From Curtobacterium poinsettiae (GTDB lineage: Bacteria; Actinomycetota; Actinomycetes; Actinomycetales; Microbacteriaceae), in the NCBI RefSeq assembly GCF_025677645.1, contig NZ_CP106879.1, positions 1,178,001-1,242,000 on the forward strand: a stretch of DNA of 64,000 nt, written 5' to 3'. Below, in pieces: positions 25,094 through 32,914 of this stretch. A model generated the notes under the pieces. The model worked only from the letters and a program-made list of their open reading frames with translations, had not been told where the DNA came from and did no database searches. The translations under genes and the position numbers were made by a program. The first letter of the stretch is position 1. Every line of letters begins with the position of its first letter.

Positions 25094-26110
25094 TCAGCCC
25101 AACTGCGTCCGCAGGAACGTGACCACCCGGCGGCTCATCGCCTCGTCGAGCTGGGCGATCGAGTGCGCCGTGCCCTCGACCGCCACGAACGTCACCGGGA
25201 CGTCGTGGGACCGGAGCGTCGCGGCGAACTCCTGTGACTCCCACATCGGGATGAACTCGTCGGTGGAGTGGCCGATGAAGAACGGCGCGGTGTCCGAGGT
25301 GACGTGGAACTCCGGCGACGCCCGAGTGGCCGCCGGGCACCTGGCGTAGGACCGGCACCCCAGGTAGAGCAGCTGCTTGCGCTGGAAAGCCGCCGAAACA
25401 CCGTCGGGCTCGGTGGACCGGGTGGTCAGGTTCGTCGGCCCGCTCAGGTCCACCACGGCGCGGATCCGGTCGCCGTCGGCGTACGCGGCGGAGTCGTGGT
25501 CGGTGACGGCGAGCATCGCGGCGAGGTTGCCGCCGGCGCTCCCGCCGAACACACCCACGCGCTGGGAGTCGACGTCGTAGGTCTCGAGCGTCGCCGGACG
25601 GAACACGTAGTCGAGCGCACGGCGGACGTCGTCGAGCCCGGCCGGGAACGGATCCGTCGGTGCCAGGCGGTAGTCGACGTTGAACGTCACGAAGCCCTCG
25701 GACGCCAGGTACTTGCACACGGACCGGTACGCGGCCGTCGCCTTGTCGCCGTGTGACCAGCTGCCGCCGTGGATCATCAGGACCGCCGGACGTCCGGTGG
25801 TGGCCTCGACCGCTTCGGCATCGGGGTCGGCGGTCGCCGAGGCGGACGGCGTCGTGGTGGGCGTCGCCGTCGTCGCGGGGGCGCTGTCAGAGGGCAGGCA
25901 CACGTCGAGGCGCTGCAACGGGTCGGCGCCGTAGGGCACGTCGGCCACCACGTCGATGCCGTGGTACCGCAGCGACAGCGGGTAGATGATGCTGTCCGCG
26001 GTCACGGTGGCGTTCTCGTCACCGACCGGGTCCGTGCTGCAGGACGCCATCGCGCCGAGCGCCACGACCGCGGCGACGAGCGCGAGCACTGAGCGGCGGC
26101 CGGACTTCAT
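25094..26110 (-). CDS. Lipoprotein alpha/beta-hydrolase (esterase/lipase, BD-FAE-like)
   Basis: A 338-residue exported esterase. The N-terminus MKSGRRSVLALVAAVVALGAMASCS is a lipoprotein signal peptide with the lipobox LGAMASC, so the mature enzyme is anchored outside the membrane. A Thr/Pro/Ala linker (about 90-115) precedes the hydrolase core: HGGSWSHG oxyanion loop, VFGGSAGGNLAAML nucleophile elbow, GHSTDEFIP (Asp) and EGTAHSIAQ (His). These are the motifs of carboxylesterase/prolyl-oligopeptidase-type enzymes. Substrate unknown. The ATG at 26110 has TAGCGT 7 bases upstream, a leaderless arrangement. Confidence 0.87.
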   Translation of the reverse strand: MKSGRRSVLALVAAVVALGAMASCSTDPVGDENATVTADSIIYPLSLRYHGIDVVADVPYGADPLQRLDVCLPSDSAPATTATPTTTPSASATADPDAEAVEATTGRPAVLMIHGGSWSHGDKATAAYRSVCKYLASEGFVTFNVDYRLAPTDPFPAGLDDVRRALDYVFRPATLETYDVDSQRVGVFGGSAGGNLAAMLAVTDHDSAAYADGDRIRAVVDLSGPTNLTTRSTEPDGVSAAFQRKQLLYLGCRSYARCPAATRASPEFHVTSDTAPFFIGHSTDEFIPMWESQEFAATLRSHDVPVTFVAVEGTAHSIAQLDEAMSRRVVTFLRTQLG

Positions 26111-26262
26111 CACGTCCACGCTAGCCGCCCCGGCGGCCGCCCACGTCACCCGAGCGGAGGAACCGCGAGCAGCGCTCCCGGCGTCGACCGGCCACACCGA
26201 CGTCACCGGGCAGTGCGAGGATGAGCACGGCAGTCGCCGACCGGAGCACCGCAGGAGGACCC

Positions 26263-27117
26263 GTGAGCAGTCGCAAGGCCTGGAACGCCGATCCCGAACC
26301 ACTGCTCCGCGTCGAACCCGGGTTCCGCCTCGACCAGGTCGACCCCGATGGCACCCCGGGCTTCCCCGGTCGCAAGATCGACGGCCTCGAGGCCCTCGCC
26401 GCCGGAGCCTCCCGCCTCGCCGCCCTGCAGGAACGCCTGTACGCGGCCTCGACCGCCGGTGACGAGCGCCGGGTGCTGCTCGTGCTGCAGGCGATGGACA
26501 CCGCGGGCAAGGGCGGCATCGTCTCGCACGTCGTCGGAGCGGTCGACCCGAACGGCGTGCACTACGCGGGCTTCAGGGCCCCGACAGCCGAGGAACGCGA
26601 GCACGACTTCCTCTGGCGCATCGAGAAGCAGCTGCCCGCAGCCGGGCAGCTCGGCGTGTTCGACCGCTCGCACTACGAGGACGTGCTCGCCCAGCGGGTC
26701 CGTGGGCTCGCCGCGCCGGACGAGATCGAACGTCGGTACGGCGCGATCACCGCCTTCGAGGACGGGCTCGCCGCCGCCGGCACGACCATCGTCAAGGTGA
26801 TGCTGCACATCTCGAAGGACGAACAGCGCGAGCGCCTCGGCGACCGACTCGACCGCCCCGACAAGCACTGGAAGTTCAACCCGGGCGACATCGACGACCG
26901 CCTGCTCTGGGACCGCTACCAGCAGGCGTACCAGATCGCCCTCGACCGCACTTCCACCCCGCAGGCGCCCTGGTACGTCGTTCCCGCGAACCGCAAGTGG
27001 TACGCGCGCCTCGCCGTGCAGCAGCTCCTGCTCCGGGCGCTGGAGGACATGCACCTGTCCTGGCCCAAGGCGGACTTCGACGTCGCCGAGCAGCGTCGTC
27101 GGCTCGCGGAGTCCTGA
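26263..27117 (+). CDS. ppk2: Polyphosphate kinase 2 family protein
   Basis: PPK2 enzymes transfer phosphate between polyphosphate and nucleotides. The 284-residue, single-domain protein has the Walker A-like MDTAGKGGI, the Walker B-like FDRSHYEDV, and lid residues in RLGDRLDRPDKHWKF, followed by APWYVVPANRKWYARLAV; all are typical PPK2 motifs. The GTG at 26263 is chosen for its GGAGG site 4 bases upstream; the in-frame ATG at 26221 overlaps a GAGGAT -10-like box and has no ribosome site. Whether it prefers GDP, ADP or AMP cannot be told. It is divergent from the lipoprotein esterase. Confidence 0.92.
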   Translation: MSSRKAWNADPEPLLRVEPGFRLDQVDPDGTPGFPGRKIDGLEALAAGASRLAALQERLYAASTAGDERRVLLVLQAMDTAGKGGIVSHVVGAVDPNGVHYAGFRAPTAEEREHDFLWRIEKQLPAAGQLGVFDRSHYEDVLAQRVRGLAAPDEIERRYGAITAFEDGLAAAGTTIVKVMLHISKDEQRERLGDRLDRPDKHWKFNPGDIDDRLLWDRYQQAYQIALDRTSTPQAPWYVVPANRKWYARLAVQQLLLRALEDMHLSWPKADFDVAEQRRRLAES

Positions 27118-27384
27118 GCGCGACCACCGGCCTGGAGGCCGTCCCGCGCCCGGTACGCCGCCACCGGACCGCGTGGGGCTGGCGTCAGCGCGCCGGCTCG
27201 CGTAGACTCACTCGGTCGGCCTTCGACGTCGTGACATTGTGATCACGGAAATTCTGCTGGGTGTGTGTTGCTCGAGGGCTGGAATCACGTCGACTCGCGA
27301 CGGGATGAACCCCCTCTCCGCAAGCAGCCCCCGCCGATGTCGCTGTCGGGCGCTGCGGTACGTTGCGCACCCGAGAAAGCAGCC
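27118..27384 (+). other. 267-bp gap with probable long mRNA leader of the helicase gene
   Basis: TAGACT at 27203-27208 is a likely -10 box (no clear -35), placing the start of transcription near 27215 and giving a leader of about 170 bases before the helicase ATG. The leader contains an AT-richer stretch with the palindrome GTGATCAC (27239-27246) and no internal gene. Long leaders on DEAD-box helicase mRNAs often carry cold or translational control, but no known RNA element is recognised here. Confidence 0.5.
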
Positions 27385-29508
27385 ATGGCCCCGTACAACA
27401 AGGGCGGCGCGGACAACCGCGCCTCCGACCGCGTCCGCCACCCGAACGGCACCCCCGCCGCCCGCAGCAGCAAGCACCGCGGGTTCCGCGCCGCCGACTC
27501 CTCGCAGCCGCGCCAGAAGCAGCGCTGGGACGCCGAGGAGCGTCGCGGTCGCGCGTCGCAGGGCGAGCGTCCGGCTCGTCCGAACTGGGAGCCGCGCGAC
27601 AGCGGCGGCCAGCGTCGCCCCGACCGCGACGACCGTGGCGGCCGTGGCTTCAACCGCGACGACCGCGCACCGCGCAGCTTCAACCGCGACGACCGTGCAC
27701 CGCGCAGTTTCAACCGCGACGACCGTGCTCCCCGTCGTGACAACGAGGACCGTCCGCGTCGCTTCGACCGTGACGACCGTGCTCCCCGTCGCTTCGACCG
27801 TGACGACCGTGCTCCCCGTCGTGACAATGACGACCGTCCGCGTCGTTCGTTCGACCGCGATGACCGTGCACCGCGCAGCTTCAACCGTGACGACCGTGCT
27901 CCCCGTCGTGACAACGACGACCGTCCGCGTCGTTCGTTCGACCGCGATGACCGTGCACCGCGCAGCTTCAACCGTGACGACCGTGCTCCCCGTCGTGACA
28001 ACGACGACCGTCCGCGTCGTTCGTTCGACCGCGATGACCGTGCACCGCGTCGTGACAGCGACGACCGTCCGCGTCGTTCGTTCGACCGCGATGACCGTGC
28101 ACCGCGTCGTGACAACGACGACCGTCCGCGTCGCTCGTTCGACCGCGATGCTCCGCGCAAGTTCGACCGTGACGGCCGCGCCCCGCGCAAGTTCGACCGC
28201 GACGACCGCACCGACCGTGCCCCGCGCCGCTCGTTCGACGAGCCCGAGCGCGGCGGGTTCGTGCCGGCCGACGACGTCAAGCTCGAGAAGCTCCAGGCCG
28301 AGGCCACCATCGCGGCCGACGTCGAGGGCGTGACCTTCGGCGACCTCGGCATCGGCGGCAACATCTCCCGCGCCCTGCAGGAGCTCGGCGCCTCGAGCCC
28401 GTTCCCGATCCAGGCGGCGACGATTCCCGACGTGCTCGCCGGCAAGGACGTCCTCGGCCGTGGCCGCACCGGCTCCGGCAAGACCATCGCCTTCGGCGCG
28501 CCGCTGGTCGAGAAGCTCATGGAGCACGGCGGTGGCACCAAGCGCAAGATGGGCCGCGCCCCGCGTGCGCTCATCCTCGCGCCGACCCGCGAGCTCGCCC
28601 TGCAGATCGACCGCACGGTGCAGCCCATCGCGCGTTCGGTCGGCCTGTTCACGACGCAGATCTACGGCGGCGTGCCCTACGGCCGTCAGGAGGGCGCGCT
28701 CGAGCGCGGCGTCGACATCATCGTCGGCACCCCCGGCCGCGTCCAGGACCTCATGAACAAGGGGAAGCTCGACCTCAGCGAGGTCATCATCTCCGTGCTC
28801 GACGAGGCCGACCACATGTGCGACCTCGGGTTCCTCGAGCCGGTGCAGGAGATCCTCTCCGCCACGGCCGAGGTCACCCCGCAGGGCAACCGCGCGCAGA
28901 AGCTGCTGTTCAGCGCGACGCTCGACACCCAGGTCGCGGCGCTCGTCGAGCAGTTCCTGCACGAGCCGAGCGTGCACGAGGTCGCGGGTGAGGACCAGGC
29001 GTCCTCGACCATCGACCACCGTGTCCTCGTGGTCGAGCAGCGCGAGAAGGACCGTCTCCTCGAGGAGCTGGTCGCCGGCGACGGCAAGACCATCGTCTTC
29101 GCCCGGACCCGTGCCTACGCCGAGCGTCTGGCCGACCAGTTCGAGGACGCCGGCATCCGCGCGACCTCGCTCCACGGCGACCTGAACCAGTCGCGCCGCA
29201 CCCGCAACCTGCAGCTGCTCACCAGCGGCCGGGTGAACGTGCTCGTCGCCACCGACGTCGCCGCCCGCGGCATCCACGTCGACGACGTCTCACTCGTCGT
29301 GCAGGCGGACGCCCCGGACGACTACAAGGCGTACATGCACCGCTCCGGCCGCACGGGCCGTGCCGGCAAGGAGGGCACGGTCGTGACGATCGTCCCGCGT
29401 GGCCGCATCCGCAAGATCGAGGGCATCCTCGAGCGCGCGGAGATCGAGGCGGACCTGGTGCAGGCTGCACCCGGTGACGGCATCGTGTCGGAGCTCGCCG
29501 CGCGGTAG
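27385..29508 (+). CDS. DEAD-box ATP-dependent RNA helicase with long Arg/Asp-rich N-terminal repeats
   Basis: A 707-residue helicase that unwinds structured RNA. Residues about 85-285 are repeats built on FDRDDRAPRRDNDDRPRRS and FNRDDRAPR, a disordered RNA-binding region normally found at the C-terminus of such enzymes. The core has the Q motif (SSPFPIQ), Walker A GRTGSGKT near 358, PTREL, DEAD at about 473-476, SAT (LLFSATL) and HRSGRTGRAGKEG. The ATG at 27385 (MAPYNKGG) is chosen over upstream in-frame starts because it begins the typical N-terminus and has GAGAAAG upstream. A hairpin follows the stop. Confidence 0.93.
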   Translation: MAPYNKGGADNRASDRVRHPNGTPAARSSKHRGFRAADSSQPRQKQRWDAEERRGRASQGERPARPNWEPRDSGGQRRPDRDDRGGRGFNRDDRAPRSFNRDDRAPRSFNRDDRAPRRDNEDRPRRFDRDDRAPRRFDRDDRAPRRDNDDRPRRSFDRDDRAPRSFNRDDRAPRRDNDDRPRRSFDRDDRAPRSFNRDDRAPRRDNDDRPRRSFDRDDRAPRRDSDDRPRRSFDRDDRAPRRDNDDRPRRSFDRDAPRKFDRDGRAPRKFDRDDRTDRAPRRSFDEPERGGFVPADDVKLEKLQAEATIAADVEGVTFGDLGIGGNISRALQELGASSPFPIQAATIPDVLAGKDVLGRGRTGSGKTIAFGAPLVEKLMEHGGGTKRKMGRAPRALILAPTRELALQIDRTVQPIARSVGLFTTQIYGGVPYGRQEGALERGVDIIVGTPGRVQDLMNKGKLDLSEVIISVLDEADHMCDLGFLEPVQEILSATAEVTPQGNRAQKLLFSATLDTQVAALVEQFLHEPSVHEVAGEDQASSTIDHRVLVVEQREKDRLLEELVAGDGKTIVFARTRAYAERLADQFEDAGIRATSLHGDLNQSRRTRNLQLLTSGRVNVLVATDVAARGIHVDDVSLVVQADAPDDYKAYMHRSGRTGRAGKEGTVVTIVPRGRIRKIEGILERAEIEADLVQAAPGDGIVSELAAR
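27655..28200 (+). repeat. In-frame tandem repeats coding the helicase Arg/Asp tail
   Basis: Units of 87 bp start at 27841 and 27928 and are nearly identical; shorter 57-bp units start at 28015 and 28072. All lengths are multiples of three, so unit gain or loss keeps the frame. Degenerate smaller units extend the array upstream to about 27655 and downstream to about 28200. Confidence 0.85.
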
Positions 29509-29520
29509 TCGCGACCACAC

Positions 29521-29570
29521 GACGGACAGGAGGTGGGCCCCACCAGCTGGTACCGGGCCTCCCGTCCGTC
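29521..29570 (+). terminator. Helicase terminator hairpin (family C)
   Basis: GACGGACAGGAGG (29521-29533) pairs with CCTCCCGTCCGTC (29558-29570) with one mismatch; the loop holds the perfect palindrome ACCAGCTGGT. The sequence starts 12 bases after the helicase stop and shares the GGACNGGAGG core of other hairpins here. Confidence 0.75.
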
Positions 29571-29573
29571 ACA

Positions 29574-29628
29574 TGGTGCGCAGGAATGGTCGGGTCGCGA
29601 AGTCGGACCCGACCATTCCTGCTCACGA
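29574..29628. repeat. 55-bp palindromic element (family B), copy 2
   Basis: Left arm 29574-29596, 9-base loop, right arm 29606-29628. The right arm is nearly identical to that of the copy at 18044-18098 (GACCCGACCATTCCTGCTC), and arm and loop lengths are the same. It lies in the gap between the convergent helicase and DinB genes. Confidence 0.78.
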
Positions 29629-29651
29629 AGCGGCCGCGCGGCAGCGCGCCT

Positions 29652-30161
29652 TCAGCGGTTGAAGAACAGCAGCCCGCGTACGAAGCCGGCCTGCCCCGCG
29701 TGCTGCGTGCAGTCGTCCAGGATGCTCACGAGTCGCGCGCCGGCCGTCACGGGCGGGTCCCACGCGTCGTCGACGACGGGGTCGAGGTCGTCCGGGCCGA
29801 GCGTGCCGAGGTACGCGACCGTGCGCTCGTGCACGGCGCGCAGGTACCCGGTGAGCAGCTCGGCGGACGCCCGCACCCGCCCGACGTCGTCGCGGGACAT
29901 GCCGTAGCCGAGCGCCTCGGCAGGGAACGGCAGGCCGAACCGGTCGTACCAGCCGTCCGCCGTCCAGACCTGCTCGGAGCCGGCGAGGTCGGCGATCTGC
30001 ACGTCCTGGCCGCGGGCGATGTGCCATGCGAGCCACGCCAGGGTGTTCGCCCCGGCGGCCGGGCGTGCGGCGAGCTGGTCTTCGGAGAGCCCGTCGACGG
30101 CCCGCTCGACCGTCTCGGGGACGCGGGAGAACGCTTCGATGAGGAGTTCAGAGGGGGTCAT
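29652..30161 (-). CDS. DinB-like protein (mycothiol-dependent transferase fold)
   Basis: A 169-residue four-helix-bundle protein. NTLAWLAWHIARGQDVQIADLAGSEQVW and LVSILDDCTQHAGQAGFVRGLL hold the conserved metal-binding histidines (WHIARG, DDCTQHAGQ) of the DinB/DUF664 fold. In Actinobacteria such proteins include mycothiol S-transferases and maleylpyruvate isomerases; which reaction applies here is not known. The ATG at 30161 has TAGCGT 7 bases upstream (minus strand), a predicted leaderless start. The next gene upstream, a marR, is on the same strand 36 bases away. Confidence 0.85.
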   Translation of the reverse strand: MTPSELLIEAFSRVPETVERAVDGLSEDQLAARPAAGANTLAWLAWHIARGQDVQIADLAGSEQVWTADGWYDRFGLPFPAEALGYGMSRDDVGRVRASAELLTGYLRAVHERTVAYLGTLGPDDLDPVVDDAWDPPVTAGARLVSILDDCTQHAGQAGFVRGLLFFNR

Positions 30162-30197
30162 GGCGCTCACGCTACGCGGGGGCCGTGACACCCGCTG

Positions 30198-30776
30198 TCA
30201 CACGGCGGTGCTGCGGTGGTGGCGCTCCAGGGCGGCGCCGAGCCCCTCGAACGCGGCCGCGACCGCGGCACGTTCCGACGGTGCGACGACCTGCCGGAAC
30301 GCGTCGGAGTAGACGGCGCCGACCTCGCGGGCGACCGCCGTGCCCGACGGTGTGAGGTGCAGCAGCACGCTCCGGCGGTCCTCGGGGTTCGGGCGACGCT
30401 CCAGGTGTCCGTGCTTCTCGAGCCGGTCGATCAGCGACGTCATCGCACCGGTGGTGAGTTCGAGGTACTCGCCGGCCTGCTTCGGGGTCACGCCGTGGCC
30501 ACCGGCGGCGCTGAGGAAGAACACGAAGCGGGTGTCCGTGTCGTGCAGCCCGCGGATCGTGCTCTCGTGGTGCAGGACGCGCGCGTGCTGCACCTGGAGC
30601 ACGCGGAAGGCGGTGAGGAGACGCGACAGGTCGACGTCCGGGTCCGCCTCGGTGCCGATCGGGTCGAGCGCCGTCACGTCGGGCGACACCGGCGCCGACG
30701 GGGTCACGGGGTCGACGCGTGCTGCGGGGGCGGCGGGTGTGTGCGGGGGGAGGACGACCGGGTCGGTGTCCGTCAT
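30198..30776 (-). CDS. MarR family transcriptional regulator
   Basis: A 192-residue regulator with a disordered Pro/Thr-rich N-terminus of about 55 residues, longer than usual for MarR. The winged helix covers GVTPKQAGEYLELTTGAMTSLIDRLEKHGHLERRPNPEDRRSVLLHLTPSGTA, fully diagnostic. Ligand is unknown. A strong 21-bp palindrome lies 43 bases upstream of its ATG, so autoregulation is likely. The divergent TasA-like gene shares the same 208-bp region and may also be controlled. The ATG at 30776 is chosen over an in-frame upstream start that would overlap the operator. Confidence 0.87.
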   Translation of the reverse strand: MTDTDPVVLPPHTPAAPAARVDPVTPSAPVSPDVTALDPIGTEADPDVDLSRLLTAFRVLQVQHARVLHHESTIRGLHDTDTRFVFFLSAAGGHGVTPKQAGEYLELTTGAMTSLIDRLEKHGHLERRPNPEDRRSVLLHLTPSGTAVAREVGAVYSDAFRQVVAPSERAAVAAAFEGLGAALERHHRSTAV

Positions 30777-30818
30777 GGGGGCTCGTCTCGGGTTCGGGGT
30801 GGGAATCTCAGTCAACAA

Positions 30819-30839
30819 GTATCTCAATCATTAAGATAC
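30819..30839. promoter_or_regulatory. MarR operator palindrome
   Basis: GTATCTCAAT (30819-30828) and ATTAAGATAC (30830-30839) are complementary with one mismatch around a single central base. The AT-rich 21-bp dyad is the right length for a MarR dimer and lies between the marR gene and the TasA-like gene. Confidence 0.7.
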
Positions 30840-30865
30840 CCCCAGCACGGGGGGTGTCCTCGCCC

Positions 30866-30894
30866 TTGTGAGCAACTCGACCGCAAAGTAGCTT
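30866..30894 (+). promoter_or_regulatory. Promoter of the TasA-like/signal peptidase genes
   Basis: TTGTGA (30866-30871), a 17-base spacer and TAGCTT (30889-30894) form a good sigma-70-type promoter. Transcription would start near 30901, leaving a leader of about 84 bases with GGAG 7 bases before the ATG at 30985. Confidence 0.65.
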
Positions 30895-30984
30895 GATCGT
30901 CGTACCACCTCGGCACGTAGCGCGACCAACCACCGCGGGCCCGTCCGAACCACCGATCAGATCTCTTCCTCACGGAGTCCAACC

Positions 30985-31584
30985 ATGTCTCGTGTCACGC
31001 CTCGTGCTGCCCGCCTCGCCGCCTGGATCGCCATCCCCGCCGCCCTCGTCGCCTCGGGGGTCGTCGTCTCAACGGCCTCGTACGCGGCCTTCTCCTCGAC
31101 CACGGTCAACCCGACGAACAACTGGACGGCCGGCAGTGTCGCCCTGTCCGACGACGACAACAACACCGCGCTGTTCACGGCGAACAACCTGAAGCCCGGC
31201 TCGACCGGTGCGAACTGCATCGCGGTGACGTCGACCGGTTCGCTGCCCTCGGCCGTGAAGCTCTACGGCACGAACGTCTCGACCACGAAGGACCTGGCGG
31301 CGAACGTCAACCTGACCGTCGAGCAGGGCACCGGCGGCGGCTTCGGCTCCTGCTCCGGCTTCACCCCGGCCGCCACGGGCGGGTCGCTCTACAGCGGCAC
31401 CGTCGCGGGCTTCGGCGCCGCCTCGACCAACTACGCGACCGGCGTCGGCACCTGGGCCCCGACGGGCACCGCGTCCGAGACGCGCGTCTACCGCGTCACC
31501 TACACGGTCTCGAGCACCGCGCCGAACACGGTGCAGGGCGGCACCGCAGCCCTCGGCTTCACCTGGGAGGCCCAGAACAGCTGA
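30985..31584 (+). CDS. TasA/camelysin-like secreted protein with SipW-type signal peptide
   Basis: A 199-residue secreted protein. The N-terminus has basic residues, a hydrophobic core (AAWIAIPAALVASGVVVSTA) and then SYAAFSSTTV NPTNNWTAG, the AxFS...FxAG pattern of SipW-processed proteins such as TasA and CalY. The rest is a Thr/Ser/Gly-rich beta domain with two Cys (CIAV and GSCSGF) that could pair. There is no LPXTG sorting signal. Relatives form extracellular fibres or act as surface proteases; that role is only a family inference. The next gene, 68 bases on, encodes a matching signal peptidase. Confidence 0.8.
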   Translation: MSRVTPRAARLAAWIAIPAALVASGVVVSTASYAAFSSTTVNPTNNWTAGSVALSDDDNNTALFTANNLKPGSTGANCIAVTSTGSLPSAVKLYGTNVSTTKDLAANVNLTVEQGTGGGFGSCSGFTPAATGGSLYSGTVAGFGAASTNYATGVGTWAPTGTASETRVYRVTYTVSSTAPNTVQGGTAALGFTWEAQNS

Positions 31585-31652
31585 GCCGGGCCCGGGGCCG
31601 AACCAGCCCCGTCCGTTCCCGCCCCGCAACGCGCCCCCGGTCGAAGGCAGTC

Positions 31653-32843
31653 ATGAGCAGCATCGCAGTGCACGGTGGTCCCGCACCGCACGCAGCGGTC
31701 CGTGACGCCGTCGACTGGGGGCGCGTCGTCGTCGCCACCGTCGCCCGGGGCGTGGTCGCGACGCTGCTCGGCCTCGCGCTCTGGGCGGCCGCGCCGGCGC
31801 TCATCGGCTGGCAGCCGACCACCGTGATGACCGGTTCGATGCAGCCGCGGATCGTCCCCGGTGACGTGGTCGTCTCGCGTCCGGTCGGCTCCGGCGAGAT
31901 CGCGACGGGCAAGGTCCTGCTCGCCGACGACCCGGACCAGGCGGACCACCTGCGCATGCACCGCTACGTCGAGGACGGCCCCGGCGGCACCATGGTCACG
32001 AAGGGCGACGCCAACCCGCAACAGGACTCGACACCGATCGAGCGCTCCGCGGTGCACGGCGTCGCCTTCCTGCGCATCCCCTTCATCGGCACCCCGATCC
32101 GGTGGATCAGTGCAGGGGAGTGGGGCCTGGTCGCGATGCTCGCGCTCGGCCTGACCGCGGTGCTCGCGCTCTGCACGATCGACGGGTCGCTCCGGCGACT
32201 CGTCGAAGCCGACGACGACACCGACGGTGCAGCCGGCGGTCCGGACGCCGCGGCTGGCCCGGACCACGCGGCCGGTCCGGCAGCCGGTACCGACGACGGC
32301 CTGGAGGCGCGGGTCGGCGCCGCCACGGGCCTCCCGGCCGCTGCGTCCAGCGTCCTCACGCGTCGCGCGCTGCGGCGACGAGCGCGTCGCGTGCGCCGAC
32401 TGCGCCGCGTCGGCGGCGGCGCCGCGGTGCTCGTGCTCGCTGCGGCAGCCAGTGTCCTGCTGCCCGGAGCGGCGGACGCGGCTCCTTGGTCACGGACCAC
32501 CGTCGCACCGACCGCGGCCTTCACGGCGGGCACGGCGACCCCCGCCACGGCGCTGACCTGCATGCCGAACGGTGACGGCTCGGTGAACATCGGCTTCGCG
32601 TACAACGGGCCGGCAGCGGCGTCCTTCTCGGTGCTCAACACGAACGCGAACACGATCGCGGCGACCGGACCGGCGGGCAGCACGGCGCCGATCCGGGTCA
32701 CGGGCAGCGGCATCCTCACCCTCGGTGCGGTCGTCACCGTGAAGATCCGCACCAACTGGGCAGGTTCTTGGTACGTCGACAGCACGGCGACGACGCGCAT
32801 CCAGACCGCGCTCGTCGGCACGAACCTGAGCTGCGCGAACTGA
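31653..32843 (+). CDS. SipW-type signal peptidase fused to a TasA-like ectodomain
   Basis: A 396-residue protein. Residues 1-180 are a type I signal peptidase of the SipW (ER-type) class: TM1 about 24-50, catalytic Ser62 in TGSMQP, His103 in MHRYV in place of the usual Lys, the TKGDAN motif (116-121), and TM2 about 156-174. After a Gly/Ala/Asp linker and an Arg-rich stretch (237-252) comes a third hydrophobic segment (253-270) ending PGAADA, then APWSRTTVAPTAAFTAG and a 120-residue Thr/Ala-rich domain. That last motif matches the mature start of the upstream TasA-like protein at 9 of 17 positions. The enzyme thus seems to carry a substrate-like domain. AAGG lies 6 bases before the ATG. Confidence 0.8.
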   Translation: MSSIAVHGGPAPHAAVRDAVDWGRVVVATVARGVVATLLGLALWAAAPALIGWQPTTVMTGSMQPRIVPGDVVVSRPVGSGEIATGKVLLADDPDQADHLRMHRYVEDGPGGTMVTKGDANPQQDSTPIERSAVHGVAFLRIPFIGTPIRWISAGEWGLVAMLALGLTAVLALCTIDGSLRRLVEADDDTDGAAGGPDAAAGPDHAAGPAAGTDDGLEARVGAATGLPAAASSVLTRRALRRRARRVRRLRRVGGGAAVLVLAAAASVLLPGAADAAPWSRTTVAPTAAFTAGTATPATALTCMPNGDGSVNIGFAYNGPAAASFSVLNTNANTIAATGPAGSTAPIRVTGSGILTLGAVVTVKIRTNWAGSWYVDSTATTRIQTALVGTNLSCAN

Positions 32844-32914
32844 CGCCCGATCGGTTGTCCACAGGGCACCGCGAGGTGTCCGGGGATGTCCCCGGCCGGC
32901 GTTACCGTGGCCGC

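Noticed and set aside
27655..28200. Regular repeats that could be taken for a CRISPR array
   Set aside because: The repeats are in frame within a helicase, have no unique spacers of constant length, and no cas genes are nearby.
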